DNA of 11,368 bases from Rodentolepis nana. Lineage: Eukaryota; Platyhelminthes; Cestoda; Cyclophyllidea; Hymenolepididae. Positions 1-7,997 of the stretch are shown one piece after another. The translations under genes were made by a program, and so were the position numbers. Each line of letters starts with the position of its first letter. Position 1 is the stretch's first letter. A model generated the notes under the pieces. It was not told the DNA's origin and made no database searches. It saw only the letters and a list, made by a program, of their open reading frames with translations. The DNA lies in NCBI GenBank assembly GCA_900617975.1, contig UZAE01001829.1:1-11368 (forward strand). The letters run 5' to 3'.

Positions 1-49
1 TAAAAGGCTAATGATAACCTTCAAGACGCCTGCCATTTGACATAATAAA
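1..49 (+). repeat. 3' end of a SINE-like repeat (copy D), cut by the window edge
   Basis: The first ~49 bases match the tail of the repeat copies at 5447-5764, 7198-7612 and 10010-10338. They share GGCTAATGATAACC, then TCAAGACGCCTGCCATTTGA, then an AT-rich tail. Only the tail is inside the window. The repeat ends about six bases from the possible splice donor of the minus-strand exon at 56-206. Its membership of the family is clear by eye; its 5' end cannot be seen. Confidence 0.8.
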
Positions 50-55
50 CTACAC

Positions 56-206
56 CGTCATATCCACCAATCGTCAATTCCCCTTCCTTTAAAGCCCCCG
101 AATCGTTTGAAGGCAGATCAATAGCACATTTCAAGCCATACAAAAAGTTATGCAGTGGCGTGGCGGCCGATTCCACCCTATTTTCATGATTTTTCGCAAG
201 AATGAA
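56..206 (-). CDS. Candidate internal exon, GGYDG motif; possibly aspartyl-peptidase-like
   Basis: On the minus strand, an open stretch of 50 codons plus one base follows an acceptor-like GTTAG (207-208). It can end at a donor GGTGTAG, with the exon ending at 56. The stretch starts with FILAKNHE and ends with EGELTIGGYD. GELTIGGYD resembles the GEL-t-GG-D strand of A1 (pepsin/cathepsin D) peptidases. IGGYDG also resembles a kelch-repeat start, so the family is undecided. No DTG/DSG active-site motif was found in neighbouring minus-strand open frames, which weakens the peptidase reading. The remaining exons would lie left of the window and somewhere upstream at higher coordinates. The splice sites are inferred from consensus only. 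Confidence 0.33.
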
Positions 207-1068
207 CTAACGTTTTTTTGGGTAGCAGAAAGCCGATCAACCCAATTGATCTCATCTGTACTTAATTAGTAAAATTGGCACAATTATATTGTTACAAGGT
301 TGAGAACAGTAGTATACACATTTCAAAGAAATTGAAGCATTAAAATGTGAATATAAATATTTTGACCCATTTAACAGACACAAGATTGTAAACAAATAAG
401 TTAACGAGATGTCAAACCCAGCCAAAACCAGAAAGGCACGTGACTAGCTACCTTGGCCTGAATTCGGGACAGGGATATAAGATTTAGACGATAGGATAAC
501 AAGATGTGGGGGGTATGAGAAAGCGATCATCAGCTCTTCAGTAGTAAAGAAAATAAATAGGGAAAGAAATAGTTGCTCCTTTCCACATAAAAATATAAGG
601 AAAAAGAGTCAACATTGAAATTTGCACAAACCATTCACTGGCAATTTCCCAATAACTAATCTGAAGCAATGATATTTCATTATGAAACGTGCATTGCTTG
701 TTATTTACCGATAATACTTGTGTTGATCATCATAGCAACAAAGCCACTTCAAGATCATTCACGCCTACTTAGCAAGATACGAACACACTTAACGCTTGCC
801 AAGAACTGTTACAGACCACAGAGAGGGGACATACCAAGAATCCATAAAAGAATAATTCGGTTAAAACGAATCAGTGGCGACAAAGTCTAGAAAAATTGAT
901 AACATTCATCCCATATATAAAAAAATATTGAAGCAACAGAGAACTAGCTAATTAGTATAGCATTTAAGGCATTGGGAAAATCCAGTATATTTAATCAAAA
1001 GTCGAGGCAAGACTACACATGCTTTAGATAAATAATTGGAAGCCTGAGAGGTAATGTGGTCGAAGGGG
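207..1068. other. AT-rich stretch without a supported gene
   Basis: I see no confident gene here. A plus-strand open frame at 669-890 and a minus-strand open stretch around 445-540 (ending at a possible GGTAGC donor) are short and lack any recognisable motif. It may be intron of the minus-strand exon at 56-206. Confidence 0.4.
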
Positions 1069-1302
1069 TTAAAAGCATGACAATGCGTTGACGGAGCCTC
1101 GATTGTCCCGGTCAGGGTGTGTAAACACAGTCATGATGAACTTAATAGGCTTAATTAATTTAGTCCTATGGATAATAGCAACAACAAAGATGAACTCTTC
1201 ACAACATTTGCCAGACCAATTTGAGGGTTGCTTCATCTGTGAGAAGTTCAGCCCTGTAACACCCGTGTTAGAACGAAGGCCTTCATGATAGAGGCTGAAA
1301 CG
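1069..1302 (-). other. Unassigned minus-strand open frame, 77 codons, exon-like
   Basis: This frame runs between stop codons at 1305-1303 and 1071-1069 on the minus strand. It reads through 77 sense codons and includes an internal Met (SQMKQPSNWSGKCCEEF), a hydrophobic patch (FIFVVAII) and a basic/acidic end (HPDRDNRGS). Its composition looks more protein-like than the surrounding AT-rich frames. An acceptor-like TTTCAG lies at its 5' end, just inside the open frame. No domain is recognised, and no donor clearly matches the end of the frame. It could be an exon of the same gene as the stretches at 56-206 or 2398-3451, or it could be chance. Confidence 0.25.
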
Positions 1303-2219
1303 CTAGATTACCTGTGGCGACAAAGTCCGAATTTCGATGTGAGGATACTCGAAGACTTATTTTCACGGAAATCTGCTGTACAATCAGACAGCTTATTAGA
1401 TTACCTTTTTCTACCCACATTAGCCTCGTAGTGTGCATTCCAGTTTTCCAGTTCATGAGGAATTCTTTTCACGGTATTCAGGGGTCACATTGAGGAGTGA
1501 CCACGCTTTCCCTATTTTTGTCTGATAATCATTACGAATCATCATGATACAAGTTATTCTCTTCCATAATTCCGCTGGGTTCCAGTCAGTCAACCTTGTT
1601 GCCAACAAGCGCGTGACTGAAGAGTTTAAAGGCTTCAAGAAAATATAACGCGTGTGAACGCCTTAATACACCTGGAAAAGTAGCCAAGTAGTAATTAGAA
1701 CAATTTATCTAAAATACAATAGTTGTTCAGATACCTACCAAAATCAATCATAAATATCGACTGCTGACAAGTGTGAATTGGCTCTCACAAGTCACATCTA
1801 CCTGCCTATTCAATAACTGGAATCAAAAGATTTCCAAGCAAAAAATTTAGGAGGTAAAATCTTTTTGACAAAACCAATTCAGATTGATCTTGGCACCATG
1901 TGCCCAAACTTATTGAATTAACAATGAAGAAAATTAACACAAGCACACCTTTTAATCCATTTCACAAAGATTATGAAATTGTAAAGTTCACCGGTGAAGT
2001 TTTAGGGCAAATACTTTCAGAGAAATGATTGCATTTCTGGGGAGCAATGGCCTCTCAAGATCAATATCAACGACAAAATCAAACAAAGTAGTGATCGTGC
2101 CGCAAAATAAAAAAGTTGTTATTGCATTTTGTAAAAATTAGTCGAATAAAATAACTCCACTTTTTCAGGTAAACTAGTTAGTTAGCAAGCAAAATCAGAT
2201 CTAAGAAAATTTAAGAAAC
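1303..2219. other. Region without a supported gene; scattered open stretches
   Basis: Minus-strand open stretches occur near 1570-1670 (after TTTTCCAG, ending at AACAAG/GT) and near 2000-2130. I could not chain them in phase with one another or with the gene to the right. The short frame at 1453-1638 has no recognisable motif. No RNA gene or repeat was seen. Confidence 0.4.
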
Positions 2220-2306
2220 TTATTCGTGATACGAATAAAGGAATAACAATTGAATCAGCTTAAGAGGGCATAGAACGGTTAATATCTGATTGACCTTAGC
2301 GCGATT
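2220..2306 (-). CDS. Possible terminal exon of the coiled-coil gene
   Basis: Downstream of the last confident exon (ending at 2398), the acceptor GAGCAG (2308-2307) opens 28 codons. They begin NRAKVNQIL and end SYHE, before a TAA at 2222-2220. The reading phase (0) matches exon F at 2398. Two closer acceptors run straight into stops in that phase. The implied intron is 91 nt. The exon has no motif of its own, so it is a guess resting on phase and splice sites. Confidence 0.3.
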   Translation of the reverse strand, partial: NRAKVNQILTVLCPLKLIQLLFLYSYHE

Positions 2307-2397
2307 CTGCTCATAAAGTGAAAATCTAGGAGTACAACCACTAGAAGGCTTTAAAATCTTTTAAGCAGCTAATATGATAAATCTTCCAAAACCTTAC

Positions 2398-3451
2398 TCG
2401 ACGCGGGCATTCGATGTCTTTTACTGACTTCTCAATCTCCTGTTTGATAGCCAAGGCCTCAAGTTTTTCGTCAAGGTCCTTTTTCTCAGCATTGTCTAAT
2501 TTGATGGACTTTGAGGGCTTCGGAAGCCAAGCATTCGAGTCCTTCAATATAGGCGGAAATAAATGGCAACTCCCCGGGGGAACGGATGCTGGATTTTCAG
2601 ATTGTTTGCAAGCCATCGCTGGAGCTTTATCCATCTAAATTAAATAAAGTATGAAATACTGAAACTAAAACAAAATAACGTGTTGAAATGTGTTGGAAGC
2701 CAACCTTTTCGCAAACACATAAGCTACACGTCCTGCTAGAGGTTGGTGAAGAGTCCAAAATTTCAAAACTTTCTAATTCTGCAAATTGGCGATAAAGTAA
2801 ACTGAAAAAAGAAAGTACCCGACGATAAAGATTGAATTTCGACATCCTGTCCATTTCCGGTCAAATTTTCGTTCTTATGAAGCCAAGTGCAAAGCGGCTT
2901 GTCTGCAAACAGATATTTCGATAACGAACCCACTTCAACTGCTAAAAGAAATAAATTACAAAGGATACACTACCATTTCGTTCAATTTGACCAAAGCAGA
3001 GAATCGCATCCGCCAAATATGCAGAATTACAATTAAACGAAAATGTCCCATTACTATTTCGAAGCATGCTACAAAAAGTATGTGAAAATTATAGTAACTA
3101 AAACTACCTATTTAGTTGACTTTCAATGTAGGCAACCAGACCATTTCGTTCAGAATTATTTCGGCTTTTAGCATATTCCAATAAACCAATAAGCCTAAAG
3201 ATTATCATCTTCACCTAAGTTTATTACCTTTGAACAGATTGTACATCTTGCTTGAATTGAGTTTCCAGTTTATGAATTAGAGAGTTCCTCCTTGAACACA
3301 ACATACGTGATTGTTTCATAACCTCAACATCAATTACTTGCTTTGTAGATGCGAAGCTACTTAAAAGACGCTCGTACATCGAGTTTAGTCTCTCATCAAA
3401 CTTCTGAACACAATCAGCTTTGCATTCACTTTCGAGACAAAAGACGCACAT
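2398..3451 (-). CDS. Six-exon coiled-coil protein, TRIM/RBCC-like coiled coil
   Basis: Exons on the minus strand, 5' to 3', are 3451-3228, 3194-3108, 3068-2974, 2941-2819, 2778-2705 and 2634-2398. Introns are 33, 39, 32, 40 and 70 nt, all GT-AG. Every junction keeps phase (2, 2, 1, 1, 0), giving 840 nt, 280 codons. The protein starts MCVFCLESECKADC (a Cys cluster), then about 120 residues of helical, heptad-like sequence with Leu, Lys, Glu and Gln. This ends in AYLADAILCFGQIE, which resembles the end of TRIM/RBCC coiled coils. The second half is Ser/Pro-rich with a CSLCVCEK patch and a charged helix (EKKDLDEKLEALAIKQEIEK). The last exon ends at a GTAAGG donor, so the protein continues, perhaps into 2306-2220. 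No RING is visible. The start is the first Met; the frame stays open upstream to a TAG at 3550-3548 without another Met. A TCTAG acceptor just before the Met makes an upstream exon possible. The exon chain is well supported; the family assignment is tentative. Confidence 0.65.
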
Positions 3452-4094
3452 ACTAGATAAAAAGGCGGAGACAAAGGTATGGGCAAAAACCGGTTCAATA
3501 ATTTGAAGGTCGTGCAGAAGGATATAAGAAAGTTTAACGTACTTAATCTATTTTTTCAAAACAATAAGTACAAGTAAAGTTATAGTCTTATATGTAAAAT
3601 TATATTTTAAGTAATCAAATTAATTATATATATTTTATCGAAATTTTGATGCTATAGATATGATTTAATTAGTTTTCTCCTTAGTTAATTCAAATGCCAA
3701 AAATATGCTGATTTTCTCGTTAAATTTTTATTACTTTATTATTTGCCTTTTTCATTGAAAATTACTCTACAATGCATTTATTTAGAAATCTTAACTAATA
3801 TTGCAAAAATCTTCTTCGTAAGCACAATAACGTAAGTTTTAAGATTTCTTGAAAAATATTTGAGTTCCTGGAAGCATATATTAATAGATGCAATTTAGGT
3901 GATTCGTTTAGAAAGCTGCATTTTATATATTAATCGAAAAGAAAATGCACTTGAGTGTTTTACTTGGCATCTGATTCATTAGAAAACTTGTCCAAAGCCA
4001 AATATGCATTTCATAATATGGATTATAAATCCGAAAATGTATTTTTATGCATTTCGTAAATTTTGTAACTACTTCCTAAGAAAGTGTGCGAATG
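3452..4094. other. AT-rich spacer left of the mariner
   Basis: This very AT-rich stretch has no open frame worth reporting, no recognisable repeat and no RNA gene. It is upstream of the minus-strand coiled-coil gene and may hold its promoter or a long first intron. No clear TATA or initiator signal could be singled out. Confidence 0.5.
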
Positions 4095-4096
4095 TA

Positions 4097-4126
4097 TTGG
4101 GTTGGCAACTAAGTCACTGTCGTTTT
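4097..4126 (+). repeat. mariner left terminal inverted repeat
   Basis: It begins TTGGGTTGGCAACTAAGTCA directly after the TA at 4095-4096. It matches the reverse complement of 5357-5386 with mismatches at positions 3, 16, 21, 24 and 27. Confidence 0.93.
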
Positions 4127-4276
4127 TGTTGACAGATTCACTCTATACTTTCTTTTGTTTTGTTAACGTGGCCAGAGCATCTAACCTATATTTTTTCTTA
4201 CTGTATGGACTTCTAGGTTAATTAGTAAAAAATATTTTTGTTTAGTTCTTTAGTTTTGTTTTATCTCAATTTAAAA

Positions 4277-5312
4277 ATGAAAGAACAGGACGTGCACTTC
4301 CCACACATTTTATTGTATTACTTCCGAAAAGGCAAGAACGCATCGCAAGCACAAAAGAAGTTATGTGCCGTATATGGAGATGAAGCCTTAAAAGAAAGGC
4401 AGTGTCGAAATTGGTTTGAAAGATTTCGTTCCGGTGATTTTTCACTGAAAAATTCACAACGATCTGGCCGCCCAGTCGAAGTGGATGAAACCATATCAAG
4501 GCCAGTATCGATTCAAATCGTCACAGCACAACACGAGATATTGCAGAGAAGCTCAATGTGTCGCATAAATGCATTGAAGATAAAAATTAAAAACCCTTGG
4601 TTATGTCAAGAAACTTGATTTATGGATCCCTCACCAGTTAAAGGAAATTCATTTGACGCAACGGATTAGCATCTGTGATTCGCCGCTACTGAAACGCAAT
4701 GAGAATGATCCATTTCTGAAGAACCTAGTTACTGGCGACGAAAAGTGGATAGTTTATAACAATGTAACTCGCAAGAGATCATGGGTGAAGCAAGATCAAC
4801 CAGCCCAAACAGTATCGAAAACAGAGATTCGCCAAAAAAAGATTATGCTGTCAGTCTGGTGGGATCACAAAGGAATTTTGTATTTTGAAGTCATGGCGCA
4901 GAACCAAACGATAAATTCAAATGTGTATGTTGAAGAACTCGAAAAACTGAAGGATGCAATTGAAGATAAGCGGCCGGCATTATCAAATCGGCGGAAGGGT
5001 GTTGTTTTCCATCATGATAACGCAAGGCCCCACACACCTTTGGTTACTCGGCAAAAATTATTGGAACTGGGTTGGGATGTTTTGTCACACCCACCATATA
5101 GCCCTGACCTTGCGCCTTCGGATTACCATTTGTTTCGTTCCATGCAAAACTCTTTAAATGGTCAAATTTGTAACAACGCGGATGATGTCGGATCACACCT
5201 AATTCAGTTTTTTAATAGCAAAGACCAGACATTTTACGAACGGCGAATTTTTACTCTGCCAGAACGATGGAAAAAGATCATCGACAAGAACGGCCAATAT
5301 CTAATTGAATAA
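4277..5312 (+). pseudogene. mariner transposase, broken by two frameshifts
   Basis: The Met at 4277 starts the usual mellifera-type N-terminus (MKEQDVHF), followed by the helix-turn-helix DNA-binding region up to about 4492. Frame is then lost near 4493-4494, where the size suggests one missing base. The middle segment (IKASIDSNRHSTTRDIAEKL, 4495-4584) is in frame 1. A run of five A at 4582-4586 shifts frame again, probably by two extra bases. The rest, 4587-5312, is open to TAA. It contains VTGDEKW (first Asp codon at 4737), HHDNARPH (Asp at 5016) and YSPDLAPSDYH (Asp at 5121). That is 34 residues between the second and third Asp, the DD34D triad of mariners. The WVKQ...ML linker and the C-terminal LPERWKKIIDKNGQYLIE are intact. 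Corrected length would be about 345 residues, normal for the family. Only the two indels inactivate it, so the decay is young. Confidence 0.95.
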
Positions 5313-5313
5313 A
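5308..5313 (+). promoter_or_regulatory. Probable polyadenylation signal of the transposase
   Basis: AATAAA overlaps the transposase stop codon (TAA at 5310-5312), a compact arrangement that leaves about 73 bases to the element end. It is inferred from the motif and its position. Confidence 0.5.
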
Positions 5314-5340
5314 GTTATATTTTTAAACAAAAATTCCGAA

Positions 5341-5402
5341 TTAGCCTTCTTATTTGAAATCGGCAATGACGTAGTTGCCAACCTAATAAATAAGAAGGCT
5401 AA
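5341..5402. repeat. Perfect 15-bp inverted repeat straddling the mariner right end
   Basis: TTAGCCTTCTTATTT at 5341-5355, inside the element, is the exact reverse complement of AAATAAGAAGGCTAA at 5388-5402, outside it. The second arm starts on the A of the TA target duplication. The 32-base loop holds the right terminal repeat. Confidence 0.95.
5357..5386 (-). repeat. mariner right terminal inverted repeat
   Basis: Read on the minus strand it begins TTAGGTTGGCAACTACGTCA, followed on the plus strand by TA at 5387-5388. It is the partner of 4097-4126. Confidence 0.93.
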
Positions 5403-5446
5403 AATATTTCAACAAATTTGATGAAATCATTAGAACAGAATTAACA

Positions 5447-5764
5447 GGGGTGCAAAAAAGACTTACTTCCACGTGATGCACCCTGGGCAACGTATACTCA
5501 TACGGCAAAAAAATTCAATAAAAATTCAGTTGACTTCTGACCTAAAACTACCATGACCCCACTCTAGGTCATATTCGAACTCTTCCACTGTACTCACCTT
5601 ACTTTTATCCTTTACCATTATCTCATTAACATCTGTGAATCTCTCTTCTGTTCTCCCTCTCAAATTTTTGTTACTTTGATGTTTCTTCCCTCTAAAAATC
5701 CAGTAGCCAAATAGAGAACTTATGATAACTATCGAAATGCCAGCCATTTGATTTAAATAAATTA
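5447..5764 (+). mobile_element. SINE-like repeat, copy A (most diverged)
   Basis: It begins with GGGG and GACTTACTTCCACGTGATGC, then has GTATACTCATACGGCAAAA and TAAAACTACCATGACCCC. It ends GATAACTATCGAAATGCCAG, CATTTGAT and an AAATAAA-type tail. The order of blocks is the same as in the copies at 7198 and 10338, but the long C tract is lost and no clear target duplication is seen, so it is probably the oldest of the three. A minus-strand open frame at 5526-5747 inside it is a shadow. The copy starts about 60 bp right of the mariner. Confidence 0.85.
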
Positions 5765-6237
5765 TTTATAAATGACATATCAACTCTTCAAGGGTTTTAA
5801 ATTGCTTTCAATATCTAAATAAAACTTGAAAATAAACTTTTGATAACACCATCCTGAGAGGCCATTCTGTATAATGTGTACAAAGTTCTTGAGAATCGAA
5901 TTCTTGCTGGGTTATTCAATGTTCCGAAAATTTTTGAGTGGGGTTTTGATTTGCCTTATATTTTAATCATTGAGATATTCAGAAGATTTTCAGCTGAGTT
6001 TGATTAATATTATTACTATTCACATAACATATTCTCATCAACAATTAAATTAAGATTAAAATTTTCGAACGAGCAATCCAGCACTTATACAATCCATAAA
6101 AGCTGTCCCAATAGGCAGAAGGAAAGTATAAAGACTTCATTCCATCGGCAGTTTTTCGTCAATTATTATCGAAAATTTACAGCACTTCTTATTTAATACA
6201 AATTGTCGCAAACTATATAAGGATCAATAACTCTTTC

Positions 6238-6257
6238 AATAATAATAATAATAATAA
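6238..6257. repeat. AAT microsatellite (six units)
   Basis: Six perfect AAT units followed by AA, then AGAAGAAAA. Confidence 0.95.
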
Positions 6258-6358
6258 GAAGAAAACATATATATCAAACTAATAATTTTATCAAGCAAAA
6301 TACACGATTATATCAATTTTGAAAATATACCCATACATACCAGCATTCATTTGAGATT

Positions 6359-6397
6359 TTTTGAAATTAAAATGGATCTTAATTTTTAATTTCAAAA
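6359..6397. repeat. Hairpin: 14-bp perfect inverted repeat, 11-base loop
   Basis: TTTTGAAATTAAAA (6359-6372) is the exact reverse complement of TTTTAATTTCAAAA (6384-6397). The arms are very AT-rich, so cruciform or hairpin potential is clear, but the function is unknown. No TA or other target duplication at its edges suggests a complete MITE. Confidence 0.8.
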
Positions 6398-6738
6398 GTT
6401 TTGAAATTATTGAAATGAAATGTTTCTAAAAATAATAATTTTTATATCATCTTTAGCATATTGCTGTGTTCTGAAACAAAACTGAGATGAGTTCTAGGCA
6501 AAAATTGATTCACAGATCGCTTATAATTCACAGAATTACAATTATTTTAAGTGACCAAACAAGATTATTGTAATTTCCACTTTTTTAAACCAATATATCA
6601 CACTATTACTCAGTAAAATTGCTTGTCACCAAGAAGATACTAGAAGATACCTATCTGAAGTTAGGATTCAGCAAAATTTTGTTAATATTTATTTGATCTG
6701 TGGAGGGCACAATACTAGCGAGTCTGAACAAGGAAATC

Positions 6739-6993
6739 TCATGAACTCTCGTTCCGTTGATCATGCAAACGAGAAGGGGCGGTGGCAAGTGCAAAGACTT
6801 CCCAGCCACTCCACAATAGGCAATGCAAAGTTAACGTCTCATGACTAAGCTCTGTGTCGGTGCTGCCACAATCGGAACAAACGCATTCCTCGTCATACCT
6901 TCTGTTGCTTCAATATTTATGAGCACGCCTAGCCAATTCTAGAGCAGTCTTACACTTATAAAGTTCACCAGAAGGTTGCTTAGATTTAATCAT
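6739..6993 (-). pseudogene. Decayed open frame with CCHC-like cluster; possible LINE remnant
   Basis: From the Met at 6993, one minus-strand frame runs 27 codons to an in-frame TGA (6912-6910), then 56 more codons to TGA (6741-6739). The TGA follows HKY and could be a mutated Trp. After it comes RRYDEECVCSDCGSTDTELS then HETLTLHCLLWSGWE. The pattern C-x2-C-x8-H-x6-C resembles the zinc-knuckle-like cluster near the C-terminus of many non-LTR retrotransposon polyproteins. Local base composition is richer in GC than both flanks, as expected for imported coding DNA. No reverse-transcriptase YxDD or endonuclease motif is present. It may instead be an old host exon or another transposon; the identity is an inference from one motif. 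Confidence 0.35.
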
Positions 6994-7183
6994 GGCCTAT
7001 TTGGGTAGCAACATTTACAGAACATAGCTTCTGTTTTGAAAACATTAAAGCATTACACTTCCAAAATCTGGAACAAATTGAAAATTGATCATCGACGGTG
7101 AAGAAGGATGACAGAAATGAAATAATTCAAAGCAACTTTTAATTGATTAGGCAAATATTATAAACACTCAAATGAAAGCTTCT

Positions 7184-7197
7184 TTCTATATGTAATT
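7184..7197. repeat. Left target-site duplication of SINE-like copy B
   Basis: TTCTATATGTAATT here matches TTCTATATGAAATC at 7613-7626 at 12 of 14 positions, and both directly flank copy B. Confidence 0.7.
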
Positions 7198-7612
7198 GGG
7201 GAGTGCAATAGACTTACCTCCACGTGGTGCACCCTGGGAAACGTATATTCATACGGCAAAAAAGTCGATTAACTGGCAGTTGACTTCTCACTTCAAACTA
7301 CCATCACCCCACTCTATGTCATATTCGACTATTTCCACAGTACTCTCCTCACCTTTCATCTACCTTTGTGTCTGTCACTTACATCTTTGTAACAATCTTC
7401 TGTCCCCCCCCCCTCCTCTCGACTTTTTTCAATTCGATGTTCCTTCCCCTCTGTGAAGTCTGAAGTCAACTATAGGGCTAATGGTAACCATCAAGACGCC
7501 TGCCATTTGATATAAATAAACAAACTCATGATATCTATCAAAACGCCTGCCATTTGAAATAAATAAAAATAATATCTATCAAGACGCCTGCCATTTGATA
7601 TAAATAAACAAA
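7198..7612 (+). mobile_element. SINE-like repeat, copy B, with triplicated tail
   Basis: It starts GGGG, then GACTTACCTCCACGTGGTGC. The pyrimidine-rich middle carries ten C in a row (7404-7413). The last block, AGGGCTAATGGTAACC, is followed by the tail. Near-matching 14-base flanks (7184-7197 and 7613-7626) mark it as one insertion including all three tail units. Defined 5' ends, an A/T-rich 3' tail and variable-length target duplications are traits of LINE-mobilised short retroposons. I see no convincing tRNA-type A and B boxes, so the promoter class is unknown. The 86-codon open frame inside has no coding character. Size is about 415 bp because of the tail; the core is about 320 bp. Confidence 0.88.
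7481..7612 (+). repeat. Three tandem tail units of copy B (47, 41 and 44 bp)
   Basis: Units at 7481-7527, 7528-7568 and 7569-7612 each read AT(G/A)(G/A)TA(A/T)C(C/T)ATCAA, then ACGCCTGCCATTTGA, then an ATAAATAAA-type end. The other copies carry only one such unit. Confidence 0.92.
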
Positions 7613-7626
7613 TTCTATATGAAATC

Positions 7627-7997
7627 AGTCGAGTTCCTTTAATTTAGATAGTATATTTAAAATCTTGTTGAAAAATTGAAATGTGATATGGAAAGAGTAC
7701 ATTTCTGTTCATTAACTTTGCATAATTAATTTGAGTTCTATTTTACTTATTTAAGCTCTTCATCCATACCTATGCATAGTGTCCTAATCGCGAAGCTCAC
7801 CCATTACTCGATTAGTTCTTTTACTAAAATGAAACTTTCAAAGAAAAATTCGAATGTGAAATTCTCTTGAAATATATGTTTTAAAAAAATATACATATTC
7901 TTGCATACAGATAAGGTAAAAAAGAGTACGTAAAATCATAAAAGATAAAAAAGAGATCTAATGGCTTCACAGCTGTTAAAAAAAGTAAATACCGACG
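7627..7997. other. AT-rich spacer, no gene seen
   Basis: It lies between SINE-like copy B and the stop codon of the minus-strand gene. It probably includes that gene's 3' untranslated region, but no clear AATAAA was found on the minus strand close to the stop. Nothing else was recognised. Confidence 0.45.

Larger units (their letters stand above)
4097..5386 (+). mobile_element. mariner transposon, mellifera type, full length (1290 bp)
   Basis: This Tc1/mariner DNA transposon is bounded by TA dinucleotides (4095-4096 and 5387-5388), the expected target duplication. Both ends begin TT(G/A)GGTTGGCAACTA, and the terminal inverted repeats match at 25 of the first 30 positions. The length, about 1.29 kb, is normal for a complete mariner. 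One transposase gene fills the interior in plus orientation. It is disabled by two frameshifts, so this copy cannot make a full transposase. It could still be moved by an active relative, because both ends look intact. Mellifera-type terminal sequences and the transposase motifs are established family traits; the subfamily call is by recognition. Confidence 0.97.
5765..6738. other. AT-rich region, no gene seen
   Basis: There is no open frame with coding character on either strand. It holds the AAT microsatellite at 6238-6257 and the hairpin at 6359-6397. Nothing else was recognised. Confidence 0.5.

Noticed and set aside
781..840. Minus-strand stretch WYVPSLWSVTVLGK as the next strand of an aspartyl peptidase
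   Set aside because: It lies upstream of the GGYD exon in the gene direction, the wrong order for that fold, and its frame stops soon after.
874..1327. 14-bp direct repeat GTGGCGACAAAGTC at 874-887 and 1314-1327, which could suggest exon duplication
   Set aside because: Neither flank is similar beyond the 14 bases, and one such match is roughly expected by chance in 11 kb.
4653..5312. Second mariner frame as an independent gene starting at 4653
   Set aside because: The codon there is TTG within a conserved transposase stretch; it is the downstream part of the frameshifted transposase.
5526..5747. 73-codon minus-strand frame with a hydrophobic start
   Set aside because: It lies wholly within SINE-like copy A and has no counterpart in the other copies.
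7196..7456. 86-codon open frame inside copy B as a retroposon protein
   Set aside because: It is not conserved in frame in copies A and C and follows the repeat's pyrimidine-rich composition.
7481..7612. Tandem tail units as a CRISPR array
   Set aside because: Only three diverged units with no unique spacers, in an animal-type genome, and they match the tails of dispersed repeats.
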